A DNA stretch of 15,066 nt from Blautia sp. (GTDB lineage Bacteria > Bacillota > Clostridia > Lachnospirales > Lachnospiraceae), in contig JAUUSJ010000103.1 of assembly GCA_030841965.1 (NCBI GenBank), positions 1 to 15,066 of the forward strand, written 5' to 3'. Made by a program: the position numbers and the translations under genes. Shown piece after piece: positions 1 through 6,928 of this stretch (its first letter is position 1; every line of letters begins with the position of its first letter). Below the pieces are notes generated by a model. It had not been told where the DNA came from. It did no database searches and saw only the letters and a list, made by a program, of their open reading frames with translations.

Positions 1-55
1 ACCGTGGGAACGAACGTGTTTTTCGAGGACATATCGACGGACTCTCTTGGCGTCT
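1..55. repeat. Left arm of a 55-bp inverted repeat (partner at 14997-15051)
   Basis: The first 23 bases are the exact reverse complement of 15029-15051. Positions 24-55 continue to match the complement of 14997-15028 with six mismatches, giving 49 of 55 identical. The motif GGCGTCT at 49-55 corresponds to the end of the 22-bp tandem unit at the right end, and similarity decays beyond about position 66. The copy may extend upstream of the window. It carries no coding potential and looks like a dispersed REP- or MITE-like element. Confidence 0.8.
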
Positions 56-85
56 ATTTTCAACTCTCCTCCCTACAACTCCTAC

Positions 86-115
86 TTGACATAAGAGCAG
101 ATAACTGTGTATAGT
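86..115 (+). promoter_or_regulatory. Sigma-A-type promoter of the methyltransferase gene
   Basis: A consensus -35 box TTGACA (86-91) is followed by an 18-bp spacer and a -10 box TATAGT (110-115). The predicted start near 122 leaves a leader of about 24 nt that contains the AAGGAGG ribosome binding site at 131-137. It is the only good promoter match between the left-end repeat and the gene. Confidence 0.6.
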
Positions 116-145
116 AATTGATAGAAAAGAAAGGAGGAAGATGGA

Positions 146-1282
146 TTGATACCAATTTTAAATCAAATCATGGATGCTCAATTCATTTCCATGACAATCA
201 GTTCCCCAAGAAAAAAAGGAGATATACAGAGCATTAAAATTCGTCCAGTTATAATTAAGGGAAATATGATTTACCAGGAAACAGTCCTGAAAAATAACCA
301 AGTATTTCACACAAACTATAATAGAGAACAGATACTACATAGAATCACAGAAACGATTTTCAATTTTCGCCAGATGTACTGGGTAAAACAAGACGAAGTC
401 GGTTCTGCCCTTATCAGCAAGAAAGGGAAGATAACCTCAAAAGTAAAAAAACAACAATATAAAGGAGAGAATCATTTCTCCCATAACCGCCAAAAACAAT
501 ATCTTCTACAGGAGGGCGAATGTATCCCTTTTTTGGTAGATTTAGGAGTCATGACGAAGGAAGGAAAGATTATCCGCGCAAAATATGATAAATTCAAGCA
601 GATTAATCGATTTCTAGAATTCATAGAAGATATCTTAGTAGAGTTTCCGACGGATAAGAGATTGCATATTATTGATTTTGGATGTGGCAAATCGTATCTG
701 ACTTTTGCGATGTATTATTATTTATGTGAAAAAAAAGGATATCAGGTAAAGATGACAGGACTGGATTTAAAGAAGGATGTCATTGAGCATTGCAATAGAT
801 TGGCTCAAAAATACGGATATAAAGATTTGGAATTTTTAGTCGGAGATATCGCATCTTACGAGGAAGAGGAAAAGATAGATTTGGTTGTCACACTCCATGC
901 ATGTGATACGGCCACGGATTTTGCGTTGGCTAAGGCGGTTCCTTGGGATGCCTCAGTTATTTTGTCAGTTCCATGTTGCCAACATGAGTTAAATAAGCAG
1001 ATTGAGCAGGATATATTGGCGCCTATTATGGATTATGGGCTTTTAAAGGAACGTTTTGCGGCGTTGGCGACAGATGGAATGAGAGCGAAGCTTCTTGAAT
1101 CTAAGGGATATCAAGTGCAGATATTGGAATTTATTGATATGGAACATACTCCAAAAAATATTTTGATTCGGGCGATAAAAAGGGATAAAATGAGTGAGAA
1201 TAAAAAGAAAAAGAGCAGACAAGAATTTGAGGAGTGCAGGCAATTTCTTAAGGCGAACCCGACATTAGATACTGTATTATAG
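146..1282 (+). CDS. Class I SAM-dependent methyltransferase (Methyltransf_32 / METTL25-like)
   Basis: This 378-aa protein is predicted to transfer a methyl group from S-adenosylmethionine; the substrate cannot be read from the sequence. The C-terminal half is a Rossmann-fold methyltransferase: motif I IIDFGCGKSY (175-184), an acidic motif II at D207 (GLDLKKD), LHACD (250-254) and PCCQHE (276-281). The HACD and PCC-x-H pair is what I associate with the Methyltransf_32 family, whose eukaryotic relatives are the METTL25/RRNAD1 proteins, so RNA or protein methylation is plausible. Residues 1-150 are a basic, poorly characterised N-terminal region that could bind RNA. Translation most likely starts at TTG 146, 8 nt after AAGGAGG (131-137). 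The ATG at 141 reads only Met-Asp-stop, and the next in-frame ATG (170) lacks a ribosome binding site. The tail (about 350-378) is lysine-rich and probably disordered. The family call is from memory of motifs. Confidence 0.8.
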   Translation: MIPILNQIMDAQFISMTISSPRKKGDIQSIKIRPVIIKGNMIYQETVLKNNQVFHTNYNREQILHRITETIFNFRQMYWVKQDEVGSALISKKGKITSKVKKQQYKGENHFSHNRQKQYLLQEGECIPFLVDLGVMTKEGKIIRAKYDKFKQINRFLEFIEDILVEFPTDKRLHIIDFGCGKSYLTFAMYYYLCEKKGYQVKMTGLDLKKDVIEHCNRLAQKYGYKDLEFLVGDIASYEEEEKIDLVVTLHACDTATDFALAKAVPWDASVILSVPCCQHELNKQIEQDILAPIMDYGLLKERFAALATDGMRAKLLESKGYQVQILEFIDMEHTPKNILIRAIKRDKMSENKKKKSRQEFEECRQFLKANPTLDTVL

Positions 1283-1309
1283 AAACTAGAAAGAGTATAT
1301 GAATAGAAA

Positions 1310-1409
1310 AGGAGAAGCTCTCCTCTCATGACGAAAGTCACGAGTGTCCGAGCTTGGCTATGATGAAAGGCAGGTGGCTTTTCGCTGTCTATGGTGGCAG
1401 ATATAGCCG
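1310..1409 (+). ncRNA. Candidate structured leader RNA upstream of the 637-aa protein gene
   Basis: The 150-bp gap between the first two genes contains a segment of about 51% GC (1321-1410) in an AT-rich neighbourhood, with three consecutive potential stems. Hairpin A is AGGAGA/TCTCCT (1310-1315, 1319-1324). Hairpin B is an 8-position stem 1325-1332 with 1337-1344, one A-C mismatch and a GAAA tetraloop. Domain C is closed by GGCTAT (1356-1361) with ATAGCC (1403-1408) and has an inner stem AGGCAG/CTGTCT (1368-1373, 1385-1390). No poly-T tract follows. I compared it mentally with common riboswitch and ribozyme consensus cores and recognised none. It could be a leader element, a small RNA, or simply an intergenic palindromic repeat. 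Confidence 0.35.
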
Positions 1410-1432
1410 TTTAAGATAGAGGAGCAGACTAT

Positions 1433-3346
1433 ATGCAAAAAACAAGAAATTATACGGGTTTATTTCTTATATTTTTTATCATTGCATTTATAGCGATGAA
1501 TATTTGGAAGGCAGCTGGGAACCAGAACAATCAGTTTGCATTGGATGCACCCACGATTCCATTAATGAGAGTTTCCAATGCGAGTGTAGAGTTGACAGAT
1601 TTGCGAGGGTATCGCAGTGATGAGGCGAAATCCTATGCGAAATCTACTGTGATACCGTTGGCTCAGTCGAAGAAATTGACCATATCTCTGGGACCAGATT
1701 TGGAAGAAGTAAGTTCTCTCACCTATGAAATTATAAGAAAAAAAGATGAAAAGCTCGTAGCAGACGGAGCAGTAGAAGATTTCACAAAAGAGGAGGATTA
1801 TTTGACTGCCCAGATGCTTGTAGAGGATGAGTTAAAGGAAGGAACAGAATATCTTATTTGTTTTGAATTATCCCTTCCAAGACAAGAGAAAATATATTAT
1901 TATGCACAGCTTCAGTATGGAAAAGGGTTTCATGTAAATGAAAATATGGAGTTTGTGAAGCAGTTTCACGGGGCGATATTTGAAAAATCGGATGATATCT
2001 CCAGTATGCTGCCATCCGAGGGAGAGTCGGATAATGATTTCTCACAAACTACCATCGAGTCAGGAGAGAAAGAGATTTTATTTGGCGATATAGAGGCGAA
2101 GATAGAGGGAGATATCTCCTATTCTATGAAAGAAGTGAAGCAAAAACAGATGAAGACAGAGCTTACCTATATTATGTCGATGCAAAGAGAGGAGCGCTCT
2201 AAGCAGTACTACCGAGTGGAGGAAGAATATGAGGCAGTCTATCGTGACGGCAAGGTAGAGCTGGTAGGCTATAATAGACAGGTGGAGGCGATATTTAATT
2301 CTGAGTTTATATATCCTTCTAATCAGGAAATTTTGCTTGGAATAACGAATAAAGAAACGCCAGATTATTTGGAGTCGGATTCTGGGAAGAAAGTATGTTT
2401 CGTGCAGGGAAGGCAGCTATGGCTATATGACTATACTCAAAATACAGCGACAGAGGTATTTGCATTTGGAGGAGATAATTTAGATATTCGCAGTAATCTA
2501 GATCAGAATAATATCAAACCACTTAGTATGGACGACGACGGTAATATAGATTTCCTTGTCTATGGATATATGAGCAGAGGGGAGCATGAGGGGGAGAATG
2601 GAATTTCTCTCTACCACTATGATGCGAGTTCCTGTCTTATCGAGGAAAAGATATTTATTGACAGTAATTATAAGTACTCTGTATTAAATTCTGGCATCCA
2701 GAGAGTGGCTTATTTTGACGGAAAAACTTCTCTATATCTTCTGCTAAATGGAAATTTATTCCGAGTAAATATACAGAGCAGTGATGTGGAGAAGATAGAA
2801 AAGGATATGAAGGAAGAGAATATCGAGGTTTCTGGAAAGAGTAAGATTGTGGCAATCCAAAAAGAAGAGAATAAGAATAATAGGGAGATTCTTTTGTGGA
2901 ATTTGGATAAGGGAGAGAAACAAGAGATTAGCTGTGAGGAGAATCAAAGGATTAAGATGATAGGATTTATCTCTGAAGATTTCTTATATGGAATTGCAGA
3001 TGAGGAGGATTTGCCCGAAACTGGCTCTAGTTTTCCGATGCAGCAGTTTCATATTGTAAATGAAGAGGGAGAGAATATAAAAACCTACGAGAAAGAAGGT
3101 CGCTATATTCTGAATATAAAAATTTCTGGAACGGTGATTCGTGTCGGATTGGGCAAGAAAAAAGGAACGAAGTATCAAAAAATTCCGATGCAGGAATATA
3201 TAAGATATCAAAATTCCGATACAGGCAGTATTACGTTTTTGAGACATTCCGATACGGTTCAGTGGAGTCAGCTTTATATGAAGTTTCCAAATTATATTTA
3301 TGTGCAAAAGGGCGCAAAGGTGAGAAAGACTGGAATACTGCGCTAA
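1433..3346 (+). CDS. Membrane-anchored extracytoplasmic protein of unknown function, possible beta-propeller
   Basis: I do not recognise this 637-aa protein. Residues about 8-27 form one hydrophobic segment after a short basic start, either a signal anchor or a signal peptide, so the rest should lie outside the membrane. Residues 45-190 look beta-rich and Ig-like. Residues 190-260 are acidic and low in complexity. From about 315 onward there are recurring short strands of the type seen in propeller repeats: LWLYDYTQNTATEVF, LFRVNIQSSDVEKI and ILLWNLDKGEKQEI. These suggest a WD/TolB-like blade architecture, but this is inference. There is no LPxTG motif or lipobox, and no catalytic motif is evident. 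ATG 1433 has AGAGGAG (1418-1424) at 8-nt spacing. The gene is preceded by the foldable spacer and ends 3 nt before a strong terminator, so it is probably transcribed alone or with the methyltransferase. Confidence 0.7.
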   Translation: MQKTRNYTGLFLIFFIIAFIAMNIWKAAGNQNNQFALDAPTIPLMRVSNASVELTDLRGYRSDEAKSYAKSTVIPLAQSKKLTISLGPDLEEVSSLTYEIIRKKDEKLVADGAVEDFTKEEDYLTAQMLVEDELKEGTEYLICFELSLPRQEKIYYYAQLQYGKGFHVNENMEFVKQFHGAIFEKSDDISSMLPSEGESDNDFSQTTIESGEKEILFGDIEAKIEGDISYSMKEVKQKQMKTELTYIMSMQREERSKQYYRVEEEYEAVYRDGKVELVGYNRQVEAIFNSEFIYPSNQEILLGITNKETPDYLESDSGKKVCFVQGRQLWLYDYTQNTATEVFAFGGDNLDIRSNLDQNNIKPLSMDDDGNIDFLVYGYMSRGEHEGENGISLYHYDASSCLIEEKIFIDSNYKYSVLNSGIQRVAYFDGKTSLYLLLNGNLFRVNIQSSDVEKIEKDMKEENIEVSGKSKIVAIQKEENKNNREILLWNLDKGEKQEISCEENQRIKMIGFISEDFLYGIADEEDLPETGSSFPMQQFHIVNEEGENIKTYEKEGRYILNIKISGTVIRVGLGKKKGTKYQKIPMQEYIRYQNSDTGSITFLRHSDTVQWSQLYMKFPNYIYVQKGAKVRKTGILR

Positions 3347-3348
3347 CG

Positions 3349-3404
3349 AAAAGGGAGTTATCAAAATAAGCTTTTATGCTAATTTTTGATAACTCCCTTT
3401 TTTT
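3349..3404. terminator. Bidirectional rho-independent terminator between convergent genes
   Basis: An 18-bp perfect stem is formed by 3349-3366 with 3384-3401 (core GGGAGTTATC with GATAACTCCC). Its loop contains a minor AGC/GCT pairing. It is flanked by an A run on the left and a T run on the right (3398-3404), so it can terminate transcripts from both sides. It starts 3 nt after the stop of the + strand gene and overlaps the stop codon of the TraX-family gene (3403-3405). Confidence 0.92.
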
Positions 3405-4116
3405 AAATAAGAAAGCGTAATACAGCGAGTACTGTCAGGTGCAGAGGATAATAAATATAGAAAAAGTATTTATTTCCCTTGCAGTAGACAGGGTCATAGG
3501 CCAAGATGAGCAAGAGTGATACAATGCAAAATGGCTCTCTTCCACCTGTTGCTATCAGAGGCAGAAAGCATATGAATAGAGATACAACTGGATTACTGGC
3601 GTGAAATAATGTTTTGCGGTAATAAAGACTGATAATAAAAAATACACCGAACATTCCATAATCCGTTCTAAGAGCCTCCGACAAAAGTAACGCCAATAGG
3701 CAGACGATAAGAGCGGGCATCGAGTAGGATGGAAATTTATCTTTGTATTTTTCCAAAATAGTCATTGTGAGCATTCCGATTGCCAAAGTAAATAGGGTAT
3801 TTTGGTGGGCAAATGCGAGCTTATATGAGAAAGTATCCGCCGTTAAATAAACACCAAAATCAAAAGGAATCTCAGAGATAAAGGCAAAAATCAAAAGCCG
3901 CAGGATGTATTTTTTTCTATTTTTGGTATAGAAAAATCCCTCGACAAGAAGAAAACAGAAAATGGGAAAAGCGATTCTTCCGATTAACCGCAAAATGGAA
4001 TAGAGAAGGAGCTGTCTTGGAACGAGAGCTGCTCCGATATGGTCTAAAGTCATTGTTACGACAGCGATAGTCTTTAGCTGTGTTCGATTTAGGGGAAATG
4101 GAAATGCTGTATTCAT
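3403..4116 (-). CDS. TraX-family polytopic membrane protein
   Basis: A 237-aa, very hydrophobic protein with about seven predicted membrane helices. It carries the signature pattern of the TraX family: LKTIAVVTMTLDHIG near the N-terminus, then RLIGRIAFPIFCFLLVEGF, the basic TKNRKKYILRLL stretch, ISEIPFD, NTLFTLAIG, DYGMFGVFFI, and YPLHL close to the C-terminus. TraX of the F plasmid N-acetylates pilin. Chromosomal homologues are common in Clostridia without conjugation genes nearby, as here, so the substrate is unknown; acyl transfer to a surface component is a reasonable guess. The start is ATG at 4116, because GAAAGGA (complement of 4123-4129) sits about 6 nt upstream. The reading frame stays open upstream to 4224, but that part translates the palindromic repeat and has no ribosome binding site. 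The gene is convergent with the 637-aa protein gene and divergent from the nuclease operon. Confidence 0.85.
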   Translation of the reverse strand: MNTAFPFPLNRTQLKTIAVVTMTLDHIGAALVPRQLLLYSILRLIGRIAFPIFCFLLVEGFFYTKNRKKYILRLLIFAFISEIPFDFGVYLTADTFSYKLAFAHQNTLFTLAIGMLTMTILEKYKDKFPSYSMPALIVCLLALLLSEALRTDYGMFGVFFIISLYYRKTLFHASNPVVSLFICFLPLIATGGREPFCIVSLLLILAYDPVYCKGNKYFFYIYYPLHLTVLAVLRFLI

Positions 4117-4186
4117 AAAAAAGTCCTTTCGTAACTGATGTAGTGATATATAATCTTTTCTACTTGATTTGCATATACTACTATAT

Positions 4187-4224
4187 GATGATACCAGGGT
4201 CAAAAGACCTTTTGACCCCAACAT
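4187..4224. repeat. Short palindromic dispersed repeat, copy 1
   Basis: The element has 10-bp complementary arms, GGGTCAAAAG (4197-4206) and CTTTTGACCC (4209-4218), separated by two bases. It also has an alternative inner hairpin, AGGTC-like GGTC-AAAA-GACC. The surrounding sequence (TGATACCA before, CCCAACAT after) recurs at 9449-9483 in the same orientation. The 8-mer TACTATAT sits directly on both sides (4179-4186 and 4225-4232), which could be a target-site duplication. It lies between the divergent TraX-family and nuclease genes. Confidence 0.75.
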
Positions 4225-4286
4225 TACTATATATCAGGGAATAGAAGCTTGTCAAATCTTCTTTTTGATTTTTTCAGTAAAAAGAG

Positions 4287-4315
4287 TAGAAAACTACAGG
4301 GGAATTAGGTATAAT
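4287..4315 (+). promoter_or_regulatory. Promoter of the nuclease-ATPase-PBP operon
   Basis: A perfect -10 box TATAAT (4310-4315) is preceded, at 17-bp spacing, by TAGAAA (4287-4292), a 4/6 match to the -35 consensus. Transcription would start near 4322, only about 23 nt before the ATG at 4345, leaving room for the AGGAGG site at 4331-4336. No other promoter of similar quality is seen before the next two genes. Confidence 0.6.
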
Positions 4316-4344
4316 AGAGCAATGGATGAGAGGAGGAATGGAGG

Positions 4345-5397
4345 ATGCGTTTTATACATATGGCAGATATACATCTTGGAGCGAGACCTGATAAGAGATA
4401 CTGGTGGAGCAAGGAGAGAGAGAAGGAAATTTATACTTCCTTTTATGCGGCATTAGAGAAAGCGAGAAGAGAGAGAGTTGATTTAGTTTTAATTTCTGGA
4501 GATTTATTTCAAACCCCTCCCACTCATAAGCAGTTGCAGGAGATAAACGCACAGTTTGCGAAACTCTCACCCATTAAAATTGTATATATCGCTGGGGAGC
4601 ATGATTTTGTCGAGCCAGATTCTGCCAGCGATTTATTTCCCTTTGCCTCTAATATTATATTTTTAAAGGATATAAAAAAGCAAGCTCATTATATAGAGGA
4701 GATAGATACTTGGGTTTATGGAATTAGCTATGATAGGGCGAAGATTACAACTTCCATGTATGATGAGCTTACCCCAAAGAGGGAGGAGGGGATACATATT
4801 TTATTAGCTCACGGAGGAGAGCGAGAGCAAAGCCCGATGGACTTTGAAAAGTTAAAATGGTCTGGTTTTGACTATGTGGCATTAGGTCATAGACATACAA
4901 GGCAGATATTAGTGGAGGATTTGATGGCCTATCCTGGCTCTTTGGAGCCGCTTGAGGCAAAAGAGGAGGGAGAACATGGCTATCTGTATGGAGAGATTAC
5001 AGAGGAAAAAAGAATTGTACAATTTATTCCTCATGCGAGAAGGAAGTATATTTCGCTTACAATAAAACTCAGTTTAGAGATGACAAAGGAAGAAGTATCC
5101 GATAAAATAGAAGAAGAGATTTTAGATTTCGGAGAGGAAAATTTCTACACGATTATTTTGGAGGGAATTTTTAGGGAAAATTTAGATTTATCTTATTTTG
5201 AGCTGGATAAGAAATATCGGATTCTCTCTATCGAAAATCAGACGAAAACATATGAATCTCTCGATTTGCTCTATGAGCAAAATAAAGACAATATACTCGG
5301 GAGTCTGATTTTGGAGAGAAAGAAGAAAGATATTTCTCAGCTTGAGGAAGATGCATTGGAATATGCGATAGAGGCTTTACTCTGTTCAAAGCAGTAG
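4345..5397 (+). CDS. SbcD/YhaO-like metallophosphoesterase (DNA repair exonuclease family)
   Basis: A 350-aa calcineurin-like phosphoesterase of the SbcD/Mre11 type, expected to cut DNA ends together with the ATPase encoded 12 nt downstream. Metal-site motifs run in order: DIH (D8, H10), GD (G52-D53), GEHD (84-87), H156 in LLAHGG, and GHRH (181-184). Residues 230-350 form the C-terminal capping and partner-binding region. The third motif is normally GNHD, with the Asn a metal ligand; here codon 85 (GAG at 4597-4599) gives Glu, which may alter metal binding or activity. ATG 4345 has AGGAGG (4331-4336) at 8-nt spacing. The pairing matches the yhaO-yhaN order of Bacillus as well as sbcD-sbcC. 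It heads an operon with the ATPase and a PBP. Confidence is high for the fold and moderate for nuclease activity. Confidence 0.87.
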   Translation: MRFIHMADIHLGARPDKRYWWSKEREKEIYTSFYAALEKARRERVDLVLISGDLFQTPPTHKQLQEINAQFAKLSPIKIVYIAGEHDFVEPDSASDLFPFASNIIFLKDIKKQAHYIEEIDTWVYGISYDRAKITTSMYDELTPKREEGIHILLAHGGEREQSPMDFEKLKWSGFDYVALGHRHTRQILVEDLMAYPGSLEPLEAKEEGEHGYLYGEITEEKRIVQFIPHARRKYISLTIKLSLEMTKEEVSDKIEEEILDFGEENFYTIILEGIFRENLDLSYFELDKKYRILSIENQTKTYESLDLLYEQNKDNILGSLILERKKKDISQLEEDALEYAIEALLCSKQ

Positions 5398-5409
5398 GCG
5401 AGGGGGATT

Positions 5410-6906
5410 ATGAGAATAAAAAAATTAAAGATTTCTGGTTTTGGAAAGCTGATAGAGAAGGAATATGAGCTTGACGATAATATGACTTTATTCTTCGGAG
5501 AAAATGAGTCTGGAAAATCTACGTTAAGAGATTTTATTCTTGCGATGTTTTTTGGAATGCAAGACTTAGGAAAACTGTCGACGGACGAAGATTTGTATAC
5601 CAAAAGAGAGCCGTGGGACGCAAAGTATTACGGTGGGACCATGACTCTTCAAATGGAAGATAAGGATTATATACTTGAGAGAAATTTTGACAGAGAGAGT
5701 GAGAAAGCGAAGCTATCTGACATAGAGACGGGGGAAGAGAGGAGTTTGAACTTTGGAAATATGAGTCAAACTGCCTATTTAAGTACAAGCTGCCTCTCAC
5801 AAAAGGAGTTGCGAGCGAATACGAAGCTTGAGAACTTGGTTGTTCATTATCTGACGAATCTTATGCAGACGAAAAGTGGAGAGTTTGACGTAAACCGGTC
5901 GATTGAGTATATAGAAAAACGAAGAGAGGAGCTTTCTTATGAGGAAAATCAGAGTAGGATTTATGAGATACAAGAGAAGCTCATGCAGATACAGAAGAAG
6001 GAGATAGAACTAGAACAACTAGAAGAACAAGAAACTATACTAAAATCCCATAATATGGAAGAAGATTTAACAGAAATATCACAATCTAATAGGGGAAAAG
6101 ATGTTACAATAAACGGGGAGAGCAAAATATCTTTTTATAGGATTCTCATATTAGGTGGTCTGATTTTTCTATCCATATTATCTGTTTTAATACAGTTATA
6201 TTGGTTTTCCGCATTTTGTCTTATTGTAGTTCCATTACTAAGTTGTATTTTTTATTTGACGGATAGATTTTGCGAGGTGGAGAGCAGATGGAATGAGCAG
6301 GAGAAAAGAAAGCGAAGCAGACAAAAAAGAGAGAGAGCGAATTCACTTTTGGCTTTACAAAAACAAAAGGAAGAGTTAAAGCAAGAGATTTATCAAAAGG
6401 AAGAATTAGAGAAGGAATATAGACAGAACAAAGAAGAGATGCAAAAAATTCTATACCGCAAAAAGGTATTGTCTTTGGCCAAGGAGAAGATAAGACAGGC
6501 CGTGAGAGTGGTATATGACCAATTTTCCGATTTATTAAGTGATGAGGTCTCATCTATTTTGGAGCAGATAACTGGAAAAAAGGACAGAGAAGTGAGGATT
6601 GATGAGAAACTAGGGATTCTAATAAGGGAAGATAATAGGCTGATTCGGAGTCAGTATTTGAGCGCGGGGACGATGGAGCAGATTTATTTTGCGCTGCGTC
6701 TTGCCATGGCGAAGCTCTTATTTGGTGAGGGGAATATGCCTATTATAATAGATGATATTTTTGGAAATTTTGACTCTGAGAGGTTGGAGAGGACATTAGA
6801 TTATCTTTTTTTACAAAAGCAGCAGGTGATTGTATTTTCCAGCAGCAACGAGGTCAAATTATATTTTGAGAGGAAAAAGAGAAAGATTCAGTACATAAGC
6901 GAATAA
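5410..6906 (+). CDS. SbcC/YhaN-like ABC-type ATPase, compact, with two membrane segments
   Basis: A 498-aa Rad50/SbcC-type ATPase split by a short middle region. The N-terminal lobe has Walker A GENESGKST (30-38). The C-terminal lobe has the signature LSAGT (417-421) and Walker B MPIIIDDIFGNFD (443-455, D448/D449). Between them are charged heptad-like stretches (about 180-215 and 295-365) around a hydrophobic block (242-285) that should form two transmembrane helices. SbcC and YhaN are usually about 950-1050 aa, so this is a half-length form anchored in the membrane, closer to YhaN in plan. It probably works with the upstream phosphoesterase in ATP-driven handling of DNA ends at the membrane. 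The start ATG lies 12 nt after the previous stop, with a weak GAGGGGG (5400-5406) close to it. Codons around 6000-6250 are more AT-rich and use more CTA/ACA than the rest. Confidence 0.85.
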   Translation: MRIKKLKISGFGKLIEKEYELDDNMTLFFGENESGKSTLRDFILAMFFGMQDLGKLSTDEDLYTKREPWDAKYYGGTMTLQMEDKDYILERNFDRESEKAKLSDIETGEERSLNFGNMSQTAYLSTSCLSQKELRANTKLENLVVHYLTNLMQTKSGEFDVNRSIEYIEKRREELSYEENQSRIYEIQEKLMQIQKKEIELEQLEEQETILKSHNMEEDLTEISQSNRGKDVTINGESKISFYRILILGGLIFLSILSVLIQLYWFSAFCLIVVPLLSCIFYLTDRFCEVESRWNEQEKRKRSRQKRERANSLLALQKQKEELKQEIYQKEELEKEYRQNKEEMQKILYRKKVLSLAKEKIRQAVRVVYDQFSDLLSDEVSSILEQITGKKDREVRIDEKLGILIREDNRLIRSQYLSAGTMEQIYFALRLAMAKLLFGEGNMPIIIDDIFGNFDSERLERTLDYLFLQKQQVIVFSSSNEVKLYFERKKRKIQYISE

Positions 6907-6928
6907 GGGTAGTATAAGAGGTGAAGAA

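Noticed and set aside
141..149. ATG at 141 as start of the methyltransferase gene
   Set aside because: It reads ATG GAT TGA and stops at once; the coding frame begins at TTG 146 with correct spacing to AAGGAGG.
1356..1408. Hammerhead ribozyme or known riboswitch
   Set aside because: TGATGAAA occurs, but the CTGATGA core, the separate GAAA after a stem II and the cleavage triplet are not arranged correctly; no c-di-GMP, TPP, SAM, purine or similar core was recognised.
3403..4116. Remnant of a conjugative element, because of the TraX name
   Set aside because: No relaxase, coupling protein or type IV secretion genes are present; TraX-family genes are common as isolated chromosomal genes in Clostridia.
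4117..4224. N-terminal extension of the TraX-family gene to the ATG at 4224
   Set aside because: The extra 36 residues translate the dispersed palindromic repeat and its flank, have no ribosome binding site and do not look like TraX; ATG 4116 has a good site.
4169..4456. 95-codon + strand reading frame over the divergent region
   Set aside because: It runs through the repeat and promoter and overlaps the start of the phosphoesterase in another frame; there is no family resemblance.
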